This document shows positions 6,304 through 11,379 of a stretch of DNA of 11,379 nucleotides, one piece after another (the first letter of the stretch is position 1; each line of letters starts with the position of its first letter). The translations under genes were made by a program, and so were the position numbers. The notes under the pieces are model-generated. The model was not told the origin of the DNA and searched no databases. It saw only the letters and a program-made list of their open reading frames with translations. This DNA comes from an uncultured Rhodospirillales bacterium (GTDB lineage Bacteria > Pseudomonadota > Alphaproteobacteria > Rhodospirillales > 2-02-FULL-58-16): NCBI GenBank assembly GCA_913053795.1, contig CAJXGZ010000044.1:1-11379 (forward strand). Direction: 5' to 3'.

Positions 6304-8376
6304 GTGCCAAGCGCCGATGAAACCAATGATATAGCGCAAGCTCTCAGAGAAATTAGGGAATCCCTGGAAAACCCAGATTTGGCGGACGCCTCGGACTCGG
6401 GCGGCTCCGCCGTTCCCATTGGCCAAGTGGAGGTTCTCGGCGGCGATGTGGAGGTCACCCGCGCGGATGGAGACAAGGTCAGCTTGTCCGTCGGCGATTC
6501 CATTTATGAAGGCGATACCTTGGAGACCGGCGCGGATGGTTCCGTCGGCGTCGTTTTCTCTGACGGCGGCTCTTTTTCCCTTGGCGAAAACGGCCGCATG
6601 ACCCTGGACGAAATGACGTTTGATTCCGCCACCTCGTCTGGCGAGGCCGTGCTTTCGGTGGTTGAGGGCGTTTTTTCTTACGTCAGCGGCCAGATCGCCA
6701 AGTTCGCTCCCGACGCCATGACCATCGCCACCCCGTCTGCGAATATCGGTATCCGCGGCACGGCCTTCGCCGGAAACGTTGATGAAAACGGCCAATTGAC
6801 GGCGGCCCTGATGGAGGAGAACGGCGGCTTCACCGGCGAGCTTATTTTCACCAACTCCGCTGGCGTCCAGATCATCAACCAGCCCGGATTGGCGGTGACC
6901 GTGACCAGCGAAACCGCCGCCCCGTCCCGTCCCTTCGCCATGAGCGCACAAGAAATCGGCCACGAATTCGCCCGCGCCATTCATAGTCTGCCCGGCCTCT
7001 CCACCCACCTGCCCAGCGACGTTCGCGACGCCGTCGACGAGGCGGTGAGTTCTCATCGGGAAATGACGGGCGTTGAAGAGGTTTTTGATGGTTCGGTCCT
7101 TGCCGGCGACTCCGGGGAAGATATCCTTGACGGCGATCCCGACGGGCTCCATGACGGTTCATTCGAGCCCGGAGAGTTCCAGCCGTTCGGCGATGCGCGC
7201 GATTTCAATCCCTTGGGGCTGGAGATGGGAAATTCCCCCCCCATCCACCTTATGGATACCACTCACCTCTCACCCTTAGAGCTTATGGCTTTGCGCGAAA
7301 GGGTGGAGAGATTCATTGAAAATGAAGCCGATGACGGCATTTCCTATAACACCATCACCTCCGCTTCCGTAATGGGGTCCTTGATTTTCGGCAAGGGCGG
7401 CGGCGACGGCATCACCGGCTCGTCGTCCGGGGACATCCTTTACGGCGGCGACAACGTCAATGGCGACTCGGACGTCCTGAGGGGCGATGACGGCAACGAC
7501 ACCCTGGTCATTAACGGCAACGCCGTCTTAGCCGGTGGCGATCTCTACAGTGGGGGGCAAGGCTACGATGCGCTTAAACTGCTCGCCGCCGATGACTACG
7601 GCCTGACCACGATCTCCATTGCCGGCATTGAGAATCTGGTTGTCGAGGGCTCGGGGTCTACAGTTCAGGCCTCCAACCCGTTCCTCGGCAATCTCGACTC
7701 CGTTAACGCCTCCACTTCGATCACCGGCGTCACCCTTGCGGCGGCGGCCGATGGGGGAAACACCTTGAATATGAGTGCCGTGACCTTGCAAACCGGTCTG
7801 ATCTCCACCCTCACCTTCATGCCGGGCGGGCTCGACAGCGGCGTCACCATCCTGGACAGTTCCTTGGATACCGGGGGGCGGGCCTTGCTTGGCGGCGCCG
7901 ACACCCTGATCGGCGAGGACGGCGCCGATGTGCTGACCGGCGGCGCCGGTTTTGACGTCTTCACGTACACCGCCTCCACCAACGGCGGCGGCGCCGTCGA
8001 CCAGGCCGACTCAATCATGGACTTCACCGCGGGCGAGGACAGTTTCCTGTTGGAGGCCGCGGGATTCGGCTCCATCAGCACGCTCTCCAACGGTTACAAT
8101 TACACCGAGATCGCATGGTTCGGCGGAGACTTGGCGGCTTTGAACGTGGCGCTCGCCGATGGAACCATCGAGGCTCTCATGACCGCTGCGGGCATTGGCG
8201 GCGCAATCGACTGCATCGCTTTCCTGTCGTTCACGGACAACAGCGGCGGCGAGGACACCGCCCAGTACCTGCTTTACGATAATGATGTTTCGGCGCTCGA
8301 CGGCGTCACCGTGCTGGCCGACATGAATGCGACGACGGCCGCCGATATCTCGGACGCCGATTTTACAATCTCTTAA
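6304..8376 (+). CDS. FecR-domain RTX-repeat protein, probably secreted
   Basis: The 690-residue acidic protein has no signal peptide. Residues about 40-205 form a FecR-like beta domain, with the hallmarks GQVEVLGGDVEVTRADGD, GDTLETGADGSVGVVFSDGG, VVEGVFSYVSGQIAKF and TIATPSANIGIRGTAFAG. Glycine/aspartate-rich RTX-like calcium-binding motifs occur at about 265-285 (LAGDSGEDILDGDPDG), 363-401 (GKGGGDGITGSSSGDILYGG, GDDGNDTL) and 529-555 (GADTLIGEDGADVLTGGAGF). The C-terminal 120 residues (DSIMDFTAGEDSFLLEAAGF onward) resemble the tail of type I-secreted proteins. Together these features suggest export by a type I ABC system straight to the surface or medium, but no transporter lies in the window. 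FecR domains are best known from sigma-factor signalling; here, with no membrane segment, the domain is more likely a surface-binding or retention module. The function is unknown. Expression should depend on the CRP-like site upstream. Confidence 0.82.
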   Translation: MPSADETNDIAQALREIRESLENPDLADASDSGGSAVPIGQVEVLGGDVEVTRADGDKVSLSVGDSIYEGDTLETGADGSVGVVFSDGGSFSLGENGRMTLDEMTFDSATSSGEAVLSVVEGVFSYVSGQIAKFAPDAMTIATPSANIGIRGTAFAGNVDENGQLTAALMEENGGFTGELIFTNSAGVQIINQPGLAVTVTSETAAPSRPFAMSAQEIGHEFARAIHSLPGLSTHLPSDVRDAVDEAVSSHREMTGVEEVFDGSVLAGDSGEDILDGDPDGLHDGSFEPGEFQPFGDARDFNPLGLEMGNSPPIHLMDTTHLSPLELMALRERVERFIENEADDGISYNTITSASVMGSLIFGKGGGDGITGSSSGDILYGGDNVNGDSDVLRGDDGNDTLVINGNAVLAGGDLYSGGQGYDALKLLAADDYGLTTISIAGIENLVVEGSGSTVQASNPFLGNLDSVNASTSITGVTLAAAADGGNTLNMSAVTLQTGLISTLTFMPGGLDSGVTILDSSLDTGGRALLGGADTLIGEDGADVLTGGAGFDVFTYTASTNGGGAVDQADSIMDFTAGEDSFLLEAAGFGSISTLSNGYNYTEIAWFGGDLAALNVALADGTIEALMTAAGIGGAIDCIAFLSFTDNSGGEDTAQYLLYDNDVSALDGVTVLADMNATTAADISDADFTIS

Positions 8377-9077
8377 TCCTCTTCTTCGACCAGTTCGCGA
8401 AGGGCTTCGGGGTCGAGGATATTGATGCGGCCCTTACCCAATTTAATCCAACCCTCCTTGCGCCATTCCTGCAATTGCCTGTTGATGGCTTCGCGCGACG
8501 TTCCCATGATCTGGCCAAGCTCCACCTGGGAAATTTTCAATTCCTTGGGTTCGGTCTCCGTCAGGTGCTCGCCGTAGAAAAGGCGCAGGCTCAACAGCCG
8601 TTTCGCCAGCCTTTTGGAAAGACCGAGGAAAATAAAGTCCTCGACGAATTCGTTGGAGGAGCGCACGTAGCTGCACACCATCTTCAATAAATGGGTGGTC
8701 AGGGTGGGGTGCCCTTTGAGAAATTCAAGGAACTCGCGACGGTGAATCATGAACAGCTCCACCGGCTCCAGGGCCGAGGCGTCGGCGGTTCTCGGCATGC
8801 CGTCAAGCAAGGCGATTTCGCCGAACACGCCGCCCGGCTCGAGGATGGAAATAATGACTTCCTTGCCGTCCGGCGATGACGAGCTGATGCGCACTCTTCC
8901 CGACAGGACGCCGTAAAGGGCGCTGCCGGGATCGCCCTTCAAGAACAAGGTCTCGTTGGCGGCCAGCTTTTTATTACCGCCAATTTTAGCGATGCGCTCG
9001 ATCTCTTCGGGCGTCAAGTCGCGAAACAGAAAATGCGTGGACAAAAGCTGATGCTTGTCGATTGCCGGCAATGTCAT
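8373..9077 (-). CDS. Crp/Fnr-family regulator, CRP type
   Basis: The 234-residue protein has a cyclic-nucleotide-binding beta roll (about 15-125), a dimerisation helix and a C-terminal helix-turn-helix. The phosphate-binding cassette GGVFGEIALLDGMPRTADAS keeps Glu87 and the Arg96-Thr97 pair equivalent to the cAMP-contacting residues of CRP. The helix-turn-helix reads VELGQIMGTSREAINRQLQE (about 185-204); Arg195, Glu196 and Arg200 match CRP residues 180, 181 and 185, which read GTGA. There is no N-terminal cysteine cluster and only one cysteine (135), so it is not an FNR-type oxygen sensor. The start is ATG 9077, with no strong ribosome site. It converges on the FecR-RTX gene with stops overlapping at 8373-8376 and is the best candidate to bind the palindrome at 6221-6236. 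It may equally be a global regulator that happens to be local. Confidence 0.9.
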   Translation of the reverse strand: MTLPAIDKHQLLSTHFLFRDLTPEEIERIAKIGGNKKLAANETLFLKGDPGSALYGVLSGRVRISSSSPDGKEVIISILEPGGVFGEIALLDGMPRTADASALEPVELFMIHRREFLEFLKGHPTLTTHLLKMVCSYVRSSNEFVEDFIFLGLSKRLAKRLLSLRLFYGEHLTETEPKELKISQVELGQIMGTSREAINRQLQEWRKEGWIKLGKGRINILDPEALRELVEEED

Positions 9078-9126
9078 GAGGAAGCCGCCCCGCTCGTCAA
9101 TGAATAAGCCTTAATAATACTACATA

Positions 9127-9146
9127 TAAATGTAAAAATACATTTA
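9127..9146. promoter_or_regulatory. Perfect AT-rich dyad upstream of the CRP-type gene
   Basis: TAAATGTA (9127-9134) and TACATTTA (9139-9146) are exact inverted repeats around AAAA. The dyad lies in the 140-base gap between the hisI stop and the regulator's ATG, about 50 bases upstream of that ATG, in a patch far more AT-rich than its surroundings. A -10-like TATTAT on the minus strand lies just downstream of it. It could be an operator of the regulator gene. As a terminator for hisI it is poor, because the stem is AT-only and no U-run follows. Confidence 0.45.
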
Positions 9147-9217
9147 AGGGGGGGATTTGTCGGTGACGCGGGCGATCAGGGCCGCCGCCAGCAATTTCGC
9201 CCATTGGTTCATCGCCG

Positions 9218-9613
9218 CTAGCCGTAAAGTTCGCCGGGATCGATTTCCACATCGGTAATGGCTGTGATCCCGCCGTCTCGCAGGGCCTGGAAAAAGCAGT
9301 TTTTGCGGCCCGTATGGCAGGCCACGCCCTTTTGATCCACCAACACCAGAATGGTGTCGGCGTCGCAGTCCCAACGGAAATCCTTGAGGGTTTGCGCATT
9401 CCCCGATTCCTCGCCCTTGCGCCACAGCTTGGCGCGCGAGCGCGACCAGTAGCAGACCCGCCCGCTCTTGAGGGTTTCGGCGACGGACTCAGCGTTCATC
9501 CAAGCCATCATCAGCACGTCGCCGGCGCCGTGCTGCTGGGCGATGGCCGGTATCAATCCGTCGGCGTTGAATTTCAGGGCTTTCAATACCTTGTTAATGG
9601 CTTCTTCGTTCAT
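9218..9613 (-). CDS. hisI: Phosphoribosyl-AMP cyclohydrolase
   Basis: HisI opens the purine ring of phosphoribosyl-AMP in the third step of histidine synthesis, in the cytoplasm. The 131-residue protein is the usual size for a stand-alone HisI. It shows VLMMAWMNAESVAETLKSG, the metal motif DCDADTIL (Asp82, Cys83, Asp84, Asp86) and ACHTGRKNCFF with Cys99 and Cys106. The cysteines match the zinc ligands of the family and the aspartates match the magnesium site. An upstream in-frame GTG at 9622 is open, but GGAG (9625-9622) lies eight bases before ATG 9613, so 9613 was chosen. No HisE domain is fused, as is common in alphaproteobacteria. It begins 13 bases after the znuA-like stop, so it is probably the third gene of that run. 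No other his genes are in view. Confidence 0.95.
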   Translation of the reverse strand: MNEEAINKVLKALKFNADGLIPAIAQQHGAGDVLMMAWMNAESVAETLKSGRVCYWSRSRAKLWRKGEESGNAQTLKDFRWDCDADTILVLVDQKGVACHTGRKNCFFQALRDGGITAITDVEIDPGELYG

Positions 9614-9626
9614 GGTTTCCACTCCG

Positions 9627-10514
9627 TTATTTGCCGAGGCAGTTCGACAGGGATTCGGCGTTAATCTCCATCATCTGGAAATAGAGGTCGGGGCCGGGGT
9701 CCAGGGCCCCGCCCATGGGGTCCAGGAAGCCGGTCCTGACGTTGGTTCCATCGATCAGCGCGTAGCCCGGCCGAGAATTGAACTGGGGCTCTTGGAACAG
9801 GCATCTGACGCCGCCCTGGTCGATGATCTTGCGCAGTTCGGACATGCGCCTGGCGCTTGGCGGCGTCTCGGGATGGGTGGCGACGGCGCCCACCATCTTC
9901 AGATTGTAAGCGCGCGCCAAGTGGCCATAGGCGTTGTGATAGACCAGGAAAGGAATGTTCCGAAGGGGGGAGAGCTTGTTGAAGAGGAGCCTTTCCAGGT
10001 AGTCGATGCGCAGAGAAACCCGTTGGCCGTTGGCGCGGTACTGAAACGCGTTGGTGGGGTCCAGCGCCCCCAATTGGGCGACGGCGATGGCGACCACGGC
10101 CCGCGCCTTGCCGGGATCAAGCCAGAAATGAAGCTCGCCTTCGCTGGGTTTTGGCGGCAACCCCATCATGGTGGTCGCGGCGAGACCGATCACGTAAGCC
10201 CGTCCCGATAGGGCTTCCAGCGCCTTTGAAAGGGAGGCCTCCAACCCCGGGCCGACCCAGAACGTCAGGTGCGCCCGGTTCAACGTTGCGGCGTCGGACG
10301 GCTTGAGGACGAAAGCGTGGGGCGAGGCGGTTCCCTTGATGATCAAGGAAGGCGTCCCAAGACCTTCCATGACCCCGGCGATCAGGGAATGAAGGGGTTT
10401 GATGCTGACGGCGACTTTGGGCGCGTTCCTGGGCGGAGCCGCCCAAGCGGAAAATGTGACGCCTAGGACGAGGAAAACGGCGCTCAAGAGCTTGAAAACG
10501 GCGTGGTCAGCCAT
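9627..10514 (-). CDS. ZnuA-like periplasmic metal-binding protein
   Basis: The 295-residue protein has a signal peptide (FKLLSAVFLVLGVTFSAWAA) and the cluster A-I metal-binding fold. Seen are SIKPLHSLIAGVMEG, GTASPHAFVLKPSDAATLNR with His66, LTFWVGPGLEASL, ELHFWLDP with His129 and VYHNAYGHLARAY with His193 and His198. A likely fourth ligand region is GFLDPMGG (Asp265). Proteins like this capture zinc (or manganese) in the periplasm for an ABC importer. The His-rich loop usually found in ZnuA just before the second histidine is absent here: only LPPKPSEGE separates the two lobes' elements. No permease or ATPase gene lies beside it, and no Zur-like site is visible. Its ATG overlaps the stop of the upstream metC-like gene by eight bases, so the pair should be translated together. 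Metal specificity cannot be read from the sequence. Confidence 0.85.
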   Translation of the reverse strand: MADHAVFKLLSAVFLVLGVTFSAWAAPPRNAPKVAVSIKPLHSLIAGVMEGLGTPSLIIKGTASPHAFVLKPSDAATLNRAHLTFWVGPGLEASLSKALEALSGRAYVIGLAATTMMGLPPKPSEGELHFWLDPGKARAVVAIAVAQLGALDPTNAFQYRANGQRVSLRIDYLERLLFNKLSPLRNIPFLVYHNAYGHLARAYNLKMVGAVATHPETPPSARRMSELRKIIDQGGVRCLFQEPQFNSRPGYALIDGTNVRTGFLDPMGGALDPGPDLYFQMMEINAESLSNCLGK

Positions 10515-11379
10515 TGCCGAGCCGCTTCAGGCCCTGCTCCAGGTCGCCGATCAGGTCGCCGGCGTCCTCCAGACCGGCGTGAATGCGCAAGCAGGGGCCG
10601 GAGTGTGGCCATTTGGAGGCGGTGCGGGCCATGGCCGGGTAAACGGGCAGGATCAGGCTCTCGAAGCCGCCCCAACTGTAGCCCATGGGGAAAAGCTTCA
10701 TGCCGTCCAGCATGGCGCTGACGGCGGTCTTGGGGTAGCCCTCCTTGAGGACCACGGAGAACAGGCCGCATGAGCCGGTAAAATCGCGCTTCCACACAGC
10801 GTGGCCGGGACAGGAGGGCAGGGCCGGATGCAGCACGCAATCCACCTCCGGGCGTTGCTCCAGCCAATGGGCGATTTTCAAGGCCGTCTCCTGGTGGCGG
10901 GCGAGGCGGGCGCTGAGGGAGCGCAAACCGCGAAGCCCCAGATAACAATCATCGGGACCGGCGCAGGCGCCCATGGCGACCGCCGACATCTTGACCTTCT
11001 CATAGAGCGCCCCGGTGGTGGCGACCAGGCCCAGCATGGCGTCGGCGTGACCGACAATATACTTGGTGGCTGCTTGAATTGATATATCAACGTCATGCTC
11101 GAAGGCGTTGAAATATAAGCCCGCGCTCCATGTGTTATCCATGATCACCGTGGCCCCGCCGGCATGCGCCGCCTTGGCGATGGCCGGGATGTCCTGGACC
11201 TCGAAGCTCAGCGAGCCGGGTGTCTCGACGAACACAACCTTGGTCTCGGGACGCATGAGCTCCCCTATTGCGCCGCCGATCCCATGTTCGGGCATGGGAT
11301 CGAAGTAGGTGGTCTCGACGCCGAATCCCTTGAGCATGCCGTCCGAGAGCTTGCGCGTCGGATGATAGACGCTGTCGCT
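10507..11379 (-). CDS. metC: Cystathionine beta-lyase-like PLP enzyme, N-terminal part beyond the window
   Basis: The frame enters from the right edge and gives 290 residues; about 100 N-terminal residues of a typical 390-residue protein lie outside. Class landmarks are DSVYHPTRKLSDGMLKGFGV, TTYFDP, VFVETPGSLSFEVQDIPAI, IMDNTW (the Asp that contacts the PLP ring) and SIQAATKYIVGHADAMLG with the PLP-binding lysine. A C-terminal FPMGYSWGGFESLILP follows. These match the Cys/Met-metabolism PLP family, nearest in style to cystathionine beta-lyase, which makes homocysteine in methionine synthesis. A related cystathionine or homoserine-derivative enzyme cannot be excluded from motifs. Translation ends eight bases inside the znuA-like gene, suggesting an operon with it and hisI. 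Confidence 0.87.
   Translation of the reverse strand, partial: SDSVYHPTRKLSDGMLKGFGVETTYFDPMPEHGIGGAIGELMRPETKVVFVETPGSLSFEVQDIPAIAKAAHAGGATVIMDNTWSAGLYFNAFEHDVDISIQAATKYIVGHADAMLGLVATTGALYEKVKMSAVAMGACAGPDDCYLGLRGLRSLSARLARHQETALKIAHWLEQRPEVDCVLHPALPSCPGHAVWKRDFTGSCGLFSVVLKEGYPKTAVSAMLDGMKLFPMGYSWGGFESLILPVYPAMARTASKWPHSGPCLRIHAGLEDAGDLIGDLEQGLKRLGNG

Noticed and set aside
6298..7152. 284-codon minus-strand open frame opposite the FecR-RTX gene.
   Set aside because: Gly/His/Arg-rich antisense of a Gly/Asp-rich gene, with no recognisable domain or ribosome site.
9468..10211. 247-codon plus-strand open frame across hisI and the znuA-like gene.
   Set aside because: Antisense of two well-supported genes with clear catalytic and metal motifs.

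Overview
The window reads as a GC-rich proteobacterial segment. From about 1.4 kb onward the genes fit an alphaproteobacterium of the Rhodospirillales kind: a stand-alone HisI, a compact MBOAT/SGNH acylation pair, a PhoP/PhoQ-type two-component pair, a CRP-type regulator and a MetC-type enzyme. This placement is an inference from gene content and codon style; there is no rRNA or other marker in the window.

Layout. (1) Positions 1 to about 1430 look different from the rest. They hold a leftward, BamA/TamA-like POTRA outer-membrane protein cut by the window edge, and a rightward membrane-anchored Sel1-repeat protein. Both appear frameshifted near their N-terminal ends. An apparently foreign leader follows, fused in frame to the C-terminal half of an MBOAT acyltransferase. 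The MBOAT half lacks the usual N-terminal membrane helices, so the join near 1400-1440 is either an assembly chimera or a real recombination point. (2) Positions 1430-3495 hold the MBOAT C-terminal half and an SGNH-like membrane-anchored partner, a typical pair for O-acylation of an exported polysaccharide. (3) Positions 3542-6092 hold a PepSY-domain exported protein, a G-rich tandem repeat, an OmpR/PhoP-family response regulator and an overlapping PhoQ-like sensor kinase. A weak PhoP-box-like direct repeat lies upstream of the PepSY gene. (4) Positions 6093-6303 form an unusually AT-rich regulatory region. It contains a perfect CRP-type palindrome placed exactly 41.5 bases upstream of the start point predicted from an extended -10 element. 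(5) Positions 6304-8376 encode a 690-residue secreted-type protein that joins an N-terminal FecR domain to RTX-like calcium-binding repeats. (6) Positions 8373-9077 (minus strand) encode a CRP-family regulator that meets the RTX gene tail to tail with a 4-base overlap. (7) Positions 9218-11379 (minus strand) hold a tight run of metC-like (cut by the edge), znuA-like and hisI genes.

How the parts may work together. The most interesting unit is the FecR-RTX gene with its palindromic operator and the neighbouring regulator. The regulator keeps the CRP-type recognition residues (Arg-Glu-x-x-x-Arg) and a cyclic-nucleotide pocket, and the operator carries the matching GTGA-N6-TCAC half sites. This suggests a local cyclic-nucleotide-responsive switch for a secreted surface protein. 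The adjacent PepSY/response regulator/kinase set looks like an envelope-sensing module. No secretion apparatus, CRISPR array, tRNA, rRNA or insertion sequence was seen.
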